Assembly: GCF_001570605.1 (NCBI RefSeq)
Contig: NZ_BBXG01000007.1
Span: 304,042-368,041, forward strand
Length of the DNA stretch: 64,000 nucleotides
Direction of reading: 5' to 3'
Origin: Herbidospora cretacea
Lineage (GTDB): Bacteria; Actinomycetota; Actinomycetes; Streptosporangiales; Streptosporangiaceae
Numbering within the stretch: the first letter of the stretch is position 1; every line of letters starts with the position of its first letter. The notes under the pieces are model-generated. The model saw only the letters and a program-made list of their open reading frames with translations. It ran no database searches and was not told the origin of the DNA. The position numbers were made by a program, and so were the translations under genes. Of this stretch, positions 24,223 through 32,643 are shown piece after piece.

Positions 24223-24854
24223 GTGCCCTCCGGGGCCAGCGAGTAGTGCTCCACCGGCGGCTCGCCGCCGGTCAGCCCGAGATCTATCTGTACGTCCGGG
24301 GCGAGGTTGTCCGCGGCGATCGCCGCGTCAGGCCAGCGCAGCACCAGCTCGGACCCCCGAAGCGCCTCCTTGGGCACCTCGAACACGAGCGGCGCGTCGA
24401 TCCACCACCCCGCCTGCACCCACTTGCCGAGGAACGTGGCGTCTTCGGCCACCTTGTCGGTGACCTGGTATCTCTTGTCGCCCTCGGTCAGCAGCCAGGC
24501 GCCGGCCGGCCGGAACTGGATGGGCTCGCTCCGGGAGGTCGCCGAGACGTGCACGACGAGGAACAGGTTCCCCGTCTCGACGGTCGTGTCCGCGACGTCG
24601 ACCGACGTCGCGACGGCCGTTTTGGTCACCTTCACCGAGAACCGGCTCGTGACGACCTCCTCGCCCAAGGAGCCCGAGCTGGTGACGTAGGTCTCGTCGT
24701 TGGGGGAGAGGGCGATGGTCTGCGTGTAGAGGGCCGCGGCGGCCAGCCCCAGCCCGAGCAGCAGCCCGGCCAGCCGCCGCAGGAAGCCGGGACGCCTGGC
24801 GCGCTTCCGGGCGCGGGCCGTCTCTCCAGGGGTCCGGGTGCGGGTCGCCACCAT
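24219..24854 (-). CDS. Single-pass membrane protein, DUF4352-like (second gene)
   Basis: A 211-residue protein with a very basic N-terminus, one membrane segment (LAGLLLGLGLAAAALYTQ) and an outside domain: SLGEEVVTSRFSVKVTKTAVATSVDVADTTVETGNLFLVVHVSATS then LLTEGDKRYQV. The pattern of exposed strands with a VxTGNxFLVVxV core is DUF4352-like. The start ATG shares one base with the upstream stop (TGATG), and its stop overlaps the next start. Confidence 0.75.
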   Translation of the reverse strand: MVATRTRTPGETARARKRARRPGFLRRLAGLLLGLGLAAAALYTQTIALSPNDETYVTSSGSLGEEVVTSRFSVKVTKTAVATSVDVADTTVETGNLFLVVHVSATSRSEPIQFRPAGAWLLTEGDKRYQVTDKVAEDATFLGKWVQAGWWIDAPLVFEVPKEALRGSELVLRWPDAAIAADNLAPDVQIDLGLTGGEPPVEHYSLAPEGT

Positions 24855-25492
24855 CAGGCCTCCTCCGGCCGGATCGGCAGGGTGACCTGGGCGATGACCT
24901 TGGGCTCGATGAGCTCCATCTCGTCCCCCGCCCCTGTCGGCAGGTCCTTGTCCGGCTCGATCTGCCAGTATTCCCGCGGGTCGCGGCGGCTGATCGGCTC
25001 TTCGACGAATCCGCCGACGTCGACGGTCACCTTGTCCGGGGGAGTGGCGCCCGGAGGGAGGTCGTAGCGGATCACGACGGTGTGGGTGATGCCCGGATGG
25101 AGCTGGTAGCTGCGCACCCCGTGGCTGACGACGCCGATCTGGGGGTAGGTGTCGGGCGGGCCGAGGGGCGGGGTGACCTTCAGGATCGTGGTGCCGAGCC
25201 GCCCGTAGCGGCTGACCTTGGCGCCGGTGGCCATCGCGCCGAGAGATTCGGTCTGGTCACCTTCGTTGGTGACCTTGAGTACTAATTCCACCGCGTGGCG
25301 GTCGCCCTCGGCAATGTCGACGGCCTTGACGAACTGGGTCTTGAGCAGCTTCTGATCGATGGTCGCCCCGGGCTGGTACTGCTTGGGCGGCGAGTCGGGC
25401 CGGTCGTTCAGCCCGCCCGTCCCGGCCGTCACCCCGAGCCCGGACACAGACAGCAGCGCCACCACGGGCACGAGCACCGGTCGCCGACTCAT
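24854..25492 (-). CDS. Exported DUF4352-like protein (first gene)
   Basis: A 212-residue protein with an N-terminal signal or anchor segment (RRPVLVPVVALLSVSGLGVTAG) and an outside beta-rich part (TQFVKAVDIAEGDRHAVELVLKVTNEGDQTESLG, TYPQIGVVSHGVRSYQLHPGITHTVVIRYDLPP). Start at MSRRPV (25492) because the longer frame adds only unstructured residues. It lies 157 bp from the divergent coiled-coil membrane gene at 25650, so a shared regulatory region is likely. Confidence 0.75.
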   Translation of the reverse strand: MSRRPVLVPVVALLSVSGLGVTAGTGGLNDRPDSPPKQYQPGATIDQKLLKTQFVKAVDIAEGDRHAVELVLKVTNEGDQTESLGAMATGAKVSRYGRLGTTILKVTPPLGPPDTYPQIGVVSHGVRSYQLHPGITHTVVIRYDLPPGATPPDKVTVDVGGFVEEPISRRDPREYWQIEPDKDLPTGAGDEMELIEPKVIAQVTLPIRPEEA

Positions 25493-25649
25493 GGCAATGG
25501 ATGGTAGTACGCCCACACGCGACCCATCCGCCGCAATCGTCCCTATCTTTGGTGGGAAACCCGTCCGAATGGCGAGAACCCTGCCCTGACAGGGTGGGAA
25601 GCTCCTACGCTTTCACCTTACGACGAATACGGAGGGGCCGGGCGCGACC

Positions 25650-27563
25650 ATGGGCAGGCTGACCGACGCGCACCCCGAGCACGCGGAGCTGCGCGCCGAC
25701 CGCATCTACCTCGGGTGGCAGTACCTTCTGCTGCACCCCGACCCCGGCCCGCCCCCGAAACGCCCGCCGCGCGACGACGCCGAACTGCCCCCGGATCGGG
25801 GTCCCGAACTCCTGCGGGCCGAACGTTTACAGGAAGACCTGTTGAACCGGCCGGTCAAGTTGCTCCGCAACGCCGTCGCCGGGCTCGCTGTGGTGGTCGC
25901 CCTGCTCGGGTTCGCGGGGGTGATCGGGTGGCCGTTCGTGGGCATGGCCGTGCTGGCCGCCGCCGGGGTCGCCGGGGTGTGCTCCTTCGCGATCAGCCAG
26001 GGCAACCGGGCCGTCCGGTTCCGGGTCCAGGAGCGCCTCGCCGCGGCCGAGCGCAGCCGGGCCAAGCGCGAACACGAGAACATCCGTCTCCAGGAGGAGC
26101 ACGCCGAGCGCTACCGCGAGTGGGCCGAGCGCAAGGCCGTCTACGACAAGCAGATCAGCTGGTACGCCGTCGCCGTCCCCGACGAGATCGACCGCATCGA
26201 CGTCGCCGGTGGCACGCTCCCCGGCTGGTCGGCCCTGCTCACCCTGATCGGCGCCACCCGCCTCTACAGCGGCGGCCACCTCACCGTGCTCGACCTGTCC
26301 GAGGGCGTGATCGCCAAGGACCTGATCGAGCTGGCCCGGCGCGGCGGCGACGACCCGCTCGTCTGGGTGCTCCCCTCCGACCTGCCCAAGCTCGACCTCG
26401 GGGCGACGCTCAAGCCCGAGGCGTTCGCCGACGTGCTGGCCCACGTGGTCAGCGTCAGCGAGGAGACCAGCCGCGACATAGGGTTCGACAACGCGATCCT
26501 CGAACGCGTCCTGGAGGTCCTCGGCGAGACCGCCACGATCAGCCAGGTCACCGCTGCCCTGCGGGCCCTCGCCCAGGTCGGCGACCCGCGCGACGACCTC
26601 AAGTCGGGCCAGCTCACCGCCATCCAGCTCGAACGCATCGGCACCCTCTTCGGCCGGGGCGTGGCCGACCGGGTCGTCATCGAACGCGCCTGGGCGCTGG
26701 AGTCGCAGCTGCGCAAGCTGGAGACCCTCGGCGCCGACGCTGTGCGGCTGCCCCCGGCGCGCTTACGCGTGGTCAGCATGGACCGCCAGGCCGGGGTGTT
26801 CGGCAACCGGGTGCTCGGCACCTACGTGGCGACCGCGCTGACCCACATCCTGCGGCAGTCGCCGGCCAGCGAACGCCCCTGGTACCACACGATCATCGTG
26901 GCCGGGGCGGACAAGTTACGCGGCGACGTCCTCGACCGGCTCATGGACGCCTGCGAGACGTCGCGGACCGGCCTGGTCCTCACCTACCGTGCCCTGACCC
27001 CGACCGTCAGGGAGCGGCTGGGGAGGGGCCACGCCGCGGTCGCGTTCATGCGCCTCGGCAACGCGGAGGACGCCCGGGTCGCCAGCGAGCACGTCGGCAC
27101 CGAACACCGCCTGGAGCTCGCCCAGCTCACCGAGTCGGTCAGCTCCGCCGTCAACGGGACCAGGGGCAGCTACACCTCGACGGTGGGCGAGGGGCGCACC
27201 GGGCAGGGTGCCCTGGCCGAGGGCGATCTGAAAGAGGGCATCACCGAGTCGACCGAGTGGGGCCGCAGCGCCGGATCGGTCACCGAGGGCGTCATGCAGC
27301 GGTCCCGGGAGTTCCTGGTCGAGCCCCACCAGCTGCAGCAGCTCCCGACCACCTCGGTCATCGTCACCCACGCCACCTCCGAGGGCCGGGAGGTGCGGCT
27401 CGCCGACGCCAATCCGGCCATCCTGACCTTCCCGAAGACCACGCTGGAGGAGGTCAAGTCGCTGCGCGCGACCCCTCCCGTGGTGCCCCCCGAACCCGAC
27501 CTGGACGCGCCGCCGCCGAACCTCGGCCCGCCCCCGCCCCGGCTTGACTGGCGCAAGCCCTGA
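25650..27563 (+). CDS. Membrane coiled-coil protein with degenerate VirD4-like ATPase half
   Basis: A 637-residue protein. Two membrane helices at about residues 72-92 and 94-116 are followed by a charged coiled coil (118-170, RVQERLAAAERSRAKREHENIRLQEEHAERY). The C-terminal half (about 380-560) looks like the second half of a TraG/VirD4-type ATPase: WYHTIIVAGADKL in place of a Walker B, TSRTGLVLTYRALTPTVRERLGRGHAAVAFMRLGN, then ASEHVGTEHRLELAQLTESVSSAV. No P-loop is visible, so it is probably inactive itself. A Pro-rich tail ends it. It lies 90 bp before the HerA-like ATPase and probably acts with it. Confidence 0.75.
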   Translation: MGRLTDAHPEHAELRADRIYLGWQYLLLHPDPGPPPKRPPRDDAELPPDRGPELLRAERLQEDLLNRPVKLLRNAVAGLAVVVALLGFAGVIGWPFVGMAVLAAAGVAGVCSFAISQGNRAVRFRVQERLAAAERSRAKREHENIRLQEEHAERYREWAERKAVYDKQISWYAVAVPDEIDRIDVAGGTLPGWSALLTLIGATRLYSGGHLTVLDLSEGVIAKDLIELARRGGDDPLVWVLPSDLPKLDLGATLKPEAFADVLAHVVSVSEETSRDIGFDNAILERVLEVLGETATISQVTAALRALAQVGDPRDDLKSGQLTAIQLERIGTLFGRGVADRVVIERAWALESQLRKLETLGADAVRLPPARLRVVSMDRQAGVFGNRVLGTYVATALTHILRQSPASERPWYHTIIVAGADKLRGDVLDRLMDACETSRTGLVLTYRALTPTVRERLGRGHAAVAFMRLGNAEDARVASEHVGTEHRLELAQLTESVSSAVNGTRGSYTSTVGEGRTGQGALAEGDLKEGITESTEWGRSAGSVTEGVMQRSREFLVEPHQLQQLPTTSVIVTHATSEGREVRLADANPAILTFPKTTLEEVKSLRATPPVVPPEPDLDAPPPNLGPPPPRLDWRKP

Positions 27564-27653
27564 AGCGAGCAACGCGCAGGTAAGAGGTTCGTCAACGGGG
27601 ATGTGTGAGCATGATCGGCAAAGGACCGTGAAAGCCTGGCAGAGAGGGGTCTC

Positions 27654-30600
27654 ATGCAACCGTTCCCCCTGAGCGGGCCGTGGTATCGGATCCAGGCGAT
27701 CACCGCTCCCTCGCGTACGTCGTCGGCCGAGTGGGATTTCGTCAACGTGCTGCCCGCCGTGCTGTCCGCGGCGCAGCGTGACCGGCCCTTCGTCATCGGC
27801 TGGCTGTCCCGGGGTTCCGGGGCGCCGCTCGAACTGATCACCAACGCGGGTCCGCTGACCCCGCCGCGCGCCCCGCGCCGGGCCGCCGTCGCGGCGATCG
27901 AGGTGGTGCCGACCGGGCCGCAGCCGCTGCTGTTCCCCGGTGGCGCCCGGGGCGTCGAGATCGGCGACGACTGGCTGGCCGACCTCGCCGACCTGGTGTG
28001 GACGCCCTGTCCGGGCCGCCAGGCCCCGCCCCTGAACGGGCGGCGCGAGCCGGAGCCCGACGAGCCGAAGCAGCCGACCCTGTTCGAGTCGACCCTCACG
28101 ACGCTGATGTCGCGCCCGTTCGGCTGGGTCGTCGTCGCCGAGCCGACCGACGCGCTCGACGCCGAGGTCGCCCACCTGCGCACCCAGCTCAACGTGCTGC
28201 GCCAGTACGGCGACGCCTCCGAGCGCTCCCGCTACGACGCCGAGCGCGCCGAACGCCGCATGCAGGAGCTCGACGCCTTCCGCGAGGCGGGCCTGTGGAA
28301 CGTCCGGGTCCTGGCGGGCGCGGCGGGCCAGGAGGAGCTCCGCCAGATAGCGCCGGTGCTGGTCGGCTCGGTGGAGATGAGCCACCACCCCTACCGCCTG
28401 CGCAGCGCGATGGCGGGCCCGGCCCGGCCGACCGCCCAGGAGCCCGTCTACACCTTCACCGAGGCCCTCAACGTCAACTTCCAGGACCCGACCGACAGCG
28501 CCGCCGCCCCCTTCGCCGCCACGGCGGGCGCGCTCGCGGCCCTGGCCGGGCTGCCGAGACGCGAGGTCCCGGGTGTGCGCGTCCTCGACACCGGCTTCTT
28601 CGACGTCACCAGCGAGGCCGACTCGACCGGCGGCGACATGCTCGACCTGGGTGCGATCGTCGACGGCCAGGACCGTGCCGTCGGCACCTTCCGCGTCCCG
28701 CTGGCCACCCTGAACCGGCACGCCTTCGTCACCGGCGCGACCGGCTCGGGCAAGTCGCAGACCGTGCGCCACCTGCTCGAACAGCTCACCAAGGCGGGCA
28801 TCCCGTGGCTGGCCATCGAACCGGCCAAGTCCGAGTACGCCGCCATGGCCGGACGCATCGAGGGCCTGGCCCCGCTGACCGTGATCAACCCGTCGGCGCC
28901 GGGCGACGTGCCGTTCAGCGTCAACCCGCTGGCCCCCGAGCCGGGCTACCCGGTGCAGGCCCACATCGACATGGTCCGGGCCCTGTTCATGGCCGCGTTC
29001 GACGCCGAGGAGCCGTTCCCGCAGATCATGTCCCTGGCTCTCCAGCGGGTCTACGAGGCCAACGGTTGGGACGTCGTCACCGGCGGCGGCATCCCCGGCG
29101 CCGCCGTCCAGCCGCAGGTGCCGACCCTGGAGCAGCTCCAGCAGCACGCCCTGGAGGTCATCGAGGAGATCGGCTACGGCAACGAGGTCCAGGCCGACGT
29201 CGAGGGCTTCATCTCGCTGCGGCTGCGCTCGCTGCGGGTCGGCTCGGCCGGGCGCTTCTTCGAGGGCGGCCACCCCGCCGACATCGGCGGCCTGCTCCAG
29301 CGCAACGTGGTGCTCGCCATCGAGGACGTCGCCAACGACGAGGACAAGGCGTTCCTCATGGGCACCCTCATCATCCGCATCGTCGAGCACCTGCGGATGC
29401 GCGCCCGCCAGCAGAAGTCCTCCGGCCTGCAGCACGTCATCGTGATCGAGGAGGCCCACCGCCTGCTGCGCGACCGGGGCTCCCAGCGGGCCTCCACCCA
29501 CGCGGTCGAGTTGCTCGCGGGCATGCTGGCCGAGATCCGCGCCTACGGCGAGGGCATCGTGGTGGCCGAGCAGATCCCCACCAAGCTCGTCTCGGACGTC
29601 GTCAAGAACACCGCGCTCAAGGTCGTCCACCGGCTGCCCGCCGAGGACGACCGGCTGCTGGTCGGGGCCGCGATGAACCTGTCGGAGGAGCAGTCGCGCC
29701 AGGTCGTGTCGCTCCAGCCGGGCTTCGCGGCGGTCTTCGCCGACGGCATGGACCGGCCGCTGCGGATCCAGGTGCCGCTGGGGGAGGACCGGGAGCAGGT
29801 GCGCCAGAGCCCCGCGCCGCCCATCAAGGGCCGCCGTTCGGCCGCGTGCGGGCGGGAGTGCCGTACCGGAAAGGCCTGCACGCTCTTCGAGGTCCGCGAA
29901 GCGGACCTGCTCGCCGTCGCGCCCGAGTGGGCGTGGCTGCGGATCTGGACCGACACCGTCGTCCTGGCGTTCGTCGCGAACCGGTCGCTGCCCGGCGTGC
30001 CGCGCATCCTGGCCGACATCTGGTCGGAGCTACCGACGCGACGCCGCGAATGCCTGCTCGCCACCCTGGTGGAGCGGAGCGTCGCCCGCCGCTCGTGGTC
30101 GCTGCGCACCTGGTTCGACCCGACCCTGCTGACCGAGAAGGCCGCCGAGGTGTCGGCCGGCCTGCTGGCCGGTTCGGGCGCGGGCGACAAGCCCGGCCCG
30201 GCGTGGGTGATCCCGCAGATCAGGTGGCTCCACGAGGTCGACCGCCTGTTCCCCTACGGCCACCCCGCGCCCAACCTGCGCAGCCCGGCCCCGTCGATGG
30301 AATACGCCCTTTTCGGTACGGACCCCTCAGGCCGCCCCTATCTCCACGCGGGCGTGAACGGGGGCGGCGTCGCGGTGGAGACCAGAACGGAGCTGCTCGG
30401 ACACCGGGCCAAGGCGCTGCGCCACCACCCGCTGTCGATGGAGGTCGACCGCAACCGCGCGCTGGCCTGGCGGGTGATCCTCGGCGACGACGAGCACGAG
30501 GGCATCCAGCGGGACATCGCCATCGTCGCGGTCGGCGTCGAGCCCCGGGAGCGTATCCGGCATGTCGCCCACACGATGGGGGCGGCGTGGCTGGAAACGG

Positions 30601-30695
30601 TGCTTTCCTGGCCGCGCCGGTTCGTTCTCCCGTTCGACGGCGACACCCCGGCGGAGCTCTCCTTCACCGACCCCGTGCCCGCCGAGCGCGGATAG
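27654..30695 (+). CDS. HerA/FtsK-type ATPase with C-terminal Cys cluster
   Basis: A 1013-residue protein. The HerA-type motor has Walker A GATGSGKS (361-368), a following EPAKSEYAAMAGRIEG segment, and Walker B HVIVIEEAH (594-602) with RLLRDRGSQRAS after it, then AEIRAYGEGIVVAEQIPTKLVSDV, the HerA signature. The N-terminal 350 residues are of unknown fold with a short charged coiled region (190-230). After the motor comes a cysteine cluster C732-x3-C736-x5-C742 and a further 270 residues of unknown type. GAGGGG precedes the ATG. HerA proteins pump DNA; this one is paired with a membrane partner and has no NurA nuclease beside it. Confidence 0.85.
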   Translation: MQPFPLSGPWYRIQAITAPSRTSSAEWDFVNVLPAVLSAAQRDRPFVIGWLSRGSGAPLELITNAGPLTPPRAPRRAAVAAIEVVPTGPQPLLFPGGARGVEIGDDWLADLADLVWTPCPGRQAPPLNGRREPEPDEPKQPTLFESTLTTLMSRPFGWVVVAEPTDALDAEVAHLRTQLNVLRQYGDASERSRYDAERAERRMQELDAFREAGLWNVRVLAGAAGQEELRQIAPVLVGSVEMSHHPYRLRSAMAGPARPTAQEPVYTFTEALNVNFQDPTDSAAAPFAATAGALAALAGLPRREVPGVRVLDTGFFDVTSEADSTGGDMLDLGAIVDGQDRAVGTFRVPLATLNRHAFVTGATGSGKSQTVRHLLEQLTKAGIPWLAIEPAKSEYAAMAGRIEGLAPLTVINPSAPGDVPFSVNPLAPEPGYPVQAHIDMVRALFMAAFDAEEPFPQIMSLALQRVYEANGWDVVTGGGIPGAAVQPQVPTLEQLQQHALEVIEEIGYGNEVQADVEGFISLRLRSLRVGSAGRFFEGGHPADIGGLLQRNVVLAIEDVANDEDKAFLMGTLIIRIVEHLRMRARQQKSSGLQHVIVIEEAHRLLRDRGSQRASTHAVELLAGMLAEIRAYGEGIVVAEQIPTKLVSDVVKNTALKVVHRLPAEDDRLLVGAAMNLSEEQSRQVVSLQPGFAAVFADGMDRPLRIQVPLGEDREQVRQSPAPPIKGRRSAACGRECRTGKACTLFEVREADLLAVAPEWAWLRIWTDTVVLAFVANRSLPGVPRILADIWSELPTRRRECLLATLVERSVARRSWSLRTWFDPTLLTEKAAEVSAGLLAGSGAGDKPGPAWVIPQIRWLHEVDRLFPYGHPAPNLRSPAPSMEYALFGTDPSGRPYLHAGVNGGGVAVETRTELLGHRAKALRHHPLSMEVDRNRALAWRVILGDDEHEGIQRDIAIVAVGVEPRERIRHVAHTMGAAWLETVLSWPRRFVLPFDGDTPAELSFTDPVPAERG

Positions 30696-30698
30696 GAT
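30693..30698 (+). promoter_or_regulatory. -10 box for murT
   Basis: TAGGAT overlapping the stop codon of the HerA-like gene, six bases before the murT ATG. Suggests murT-gatD can be transcribed on its own as a leaderless mRNA. Confidence 0.45.
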
Positions 30699-30704
30699 CA
30701 CCGC

Positions 30705-31946
30705 ATGAGTCAGTTGCCCTTGCGCGCCCAGCTCGCCAGCGCGCTCGGACGCACCGCCGCGACCCTCTCCCGGGCGACCGGGCGCGGCGACGGATCCGTC
30801 ATCGGCGGCCGGGTGGGCCTCCTGCTGGAGCCCGACCTGCTCCGCCAGCTGGCCACCGAGAAGAAGCTCGCGCTGGTCAGCGCCACCAACGGCAAGACCA
30901 CCACGACCCGCCTGATCGCCTCGGCGCTCCAGGAGTTCGGCGAGGTGGCCACCAACGCGTTCGGCGCCAACATGCCCGCGGGCCACGTGTCGGCGCTCTC
31001 GTCGCAGAAGAGCGCTCCTTACGGCGTGCTCGAGGTCGACGAGAAGTACCTGCCCGAGGTGCTCGACACCACCCAGGCCGGGGTCGTCACGCTGATGAAC
31101 CTCAGCCGCGACCAGATGGACCGCGCCGCCGAGATCTGGCTGCTGGCCCAGAAGTGGCGGCGCGCCCTGGCCGGCCGGCCCGCCCACGTCATCGCCAACT
31201 GCGACGACCCGCTGGTGACCTGGGGCGCCTCCACAGCCGCCCGGGTGACCTGGGTCGCCGGTGGCCAGCGCTGGCACGAGGACTCGTGGTGCTGCCCCGA
31301 GTGCGGCGGCCCGCTTGACCGCGCCGAGGGCATCGTCAACGCCGACTGGGCCTGCCGCGAGTGCACGTTCAGCCGTCCCGAGCCCAACTGGATCCTCGAC
31401 GGCGAAGACGCGATCGACCCCCGTGGCGACCGCTGGCGGCTCGACCTCCAGCTCCCCGGCACGGCCAACCGCTCCAACGCCGTCATCGCGCTGGCCACCG
31501 CCGCCGCCTTCGGCCTGGAGCCGCAGCGCGCGCTGCCGAGGCTGCGCGAGGTCAAGTCGGTCGCCGGGCGCTACACGACGGTCGAGCGCGACGGCCGCGT
31601 GATGAAGCTGCTGCTGGCCAAGAACCCGGCGGGCTGGCTGGAGGCGTTCGACGTCACCCGCGCCGAGCGCCCGATCATCCTGTCGGTCAACGCCCAGGGC
31701 CCCGACGGCCGCGACACCTCCTGGCTGTGGGACGTCGACTACCGCATCCTGTCTGGCCGCCACGTCTACGTGACCGGCGAGCGCCGCCTCGACCTGGCCC
31801 TGCGGCTCGACGTCGCGGGCGTGCGCTTCACCCTGGTCGACAACTTCGGCCAGGCCGTCGCCGCGCTGCCTCCGGGCGAGATCGACGTCATCGCCAACTA
31901 CACCGCGTTCCAGTCGATCCGGACGGAGTTCGGCCGTGCAGTCTAG
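30705..31946 (+). CDS. murT: Lipid II isoglutaminyl synthase, subunit MurT
   Basis: A 413-residue Mur-ligase-like protein that, with GatD, amidates the D-Glu of lipid II to D-isoGln. The ATP loop is ATNGKTTTT (61-68). It has the zinc ribbon special to MurT, C197-x2-C200 and C217-x2-C220, a Mur ligase middle domain and a C-terminal DUF1727 domain (NPAGWLEAFDVT, SWLWDVDYRIL, YTAFQSIR). gatD follows with an 11-bp overlap, as in other Gram-positives. Confidence 0.95.
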   Translation: MSQLPLRAQLASALGRTAATLSRATGRGDGSVIGGRVGLLLEPDLLRQLATEKKLALVSATNGKTTTTRLIASALQEFGEVATNAFGANMPAGHVSALSSQKSAPYGVLEVDEKYLPEVLDTTQAGVVTLMNLSRDQMDRAAEIWLLAQKWRRALAGRPAHVIANCDDPLVTWGASTAARVTWVAGGQRWHEDSWCCPECGGPLDRAEGIVNADWACRECTFSRPEPNWILDGEDAIDPRGDRWRLDLQLPGTANRSNAVIALATAAAFGLEPQRALPRLREVKSVAGRYTTVERDGRVMKLLLAKNPAGWLEAFDVTRAERPIILSVNAQGPDGRDTSWLWDVDYRILSGRHVYVTGERRLDLALRLDVAGVRFTLVDNFGQAVAALPPGEIDVIANYTAFQSIRTEFGRAV

Positions 31947-32643
31947 TCTCCGCATCGTCTGGATCTACCCCGACCTGCTCTCCACCTACGGCGACCAGGG
32001 CAACGTGCTCGTGCTGGAGCAGCGCGCCCGCAGCCGGGGCCTCCCGGTCGAGACGGTGCACGTGCGCTCGTCCGACCCGGTCCCCGAGCAGGGCGACATC
32101 TACCTGATCGGCGGCGGCGAAGACCGGCCGCAGATCCTCGGGGCCGAGCGGCTCCGGCGTGACGGCGGCCTCCAGCGGGCGATCCAGCGGGGCGCGTCCC
32201 TGCTGGCCGTCTGCGCGGGCTACCAGATCATGGGCTCGGTGTTCGGCGGCGAGGAGGGTCAGCCGGTGCCCGGCATCGGCCTGCTCGACATCAGCTCCGG
32301 CCGGGGCGAGCGCCGCTCGGTCGGCGAACTGGCCGCCGAGGTCGACCCGTCGCTGGGCCTGCCGACCCTGACCGGCTTCGAGAACCACATGGGCGTGACC
32401 CGCCTGGGGCCCGGTGTGACCCCGCTGTCCCGGACCCTCGTCGGCACCGGCAACGGCGACGGCACCGAGGGCTGCTTCGCCGGCAAGATCATCGGCACCT
32501 ACCTCCACGGTCCCGCCCTCGCCCGCAACCCCGCGCTGGCCGACCTGCTGCTCCGCTGGGCCGCCGGCCCGCTGCCGCAGATCGACGACACCTGGTACGA
32601 ACGCCTGCGGAACGAGCGCCTCGACGCCGTCCTCAAGCCGTAG
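31936..32643 (+). CDS. gatD: Lipid II isoglutaminyl synthase, glutaminase subunit GatD
   Basis: A 235-residue class I glutamine amidotransferase (CobB/CobQ-like). It opens IVWIYPDLLSTYGDQGNVLVLEQRA, a GatD hallmark. The nucleophile is Cys93 in LLAVCAGYQIMG, and the C-terminal GTYLHGPALARNP contains the catalytic His. It supplies ammonia to MurT. Starts at GTG within the murT end. Its 3' end overlaps the convergent WD40 gene by 11 bp. Confidence 0.95.
   Translation: MQSSLRIVWIYPDLLSTYGDQGNVLVLEQRARSRGLPVETVHVRSSDPVPEQGDIYLIGGGEDRPQILGAERLRRDGGLQRAIQRGASLLAVCAGYQIMGSVFGGEEGQPVPGIGLLDISSGRGERRSVGELAAEVDPSLGLPTLTGFENHMGVTRLGPGVTPLSRTLVGTGNGDGTEGCFAGKIIGTYLHGPALARNPALADLLLRWAAGPLPQIDDTWYERLRNERLDAVLKP

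Noticed and set aside
26916-29630. Minus-strand frame of 904 codons opposite the HerA-like gene
   Set aside because: High-GC shadow; no domain motifs, while the plus strand has P-loop and Walker B.
27998-31318. Plus-strand frame of 1106 codons spanning HerA and murT in another frame
   Set aside because: Arg/Pro/Gly-rich shadow frame; crosses two clear genes and lacks any motif.
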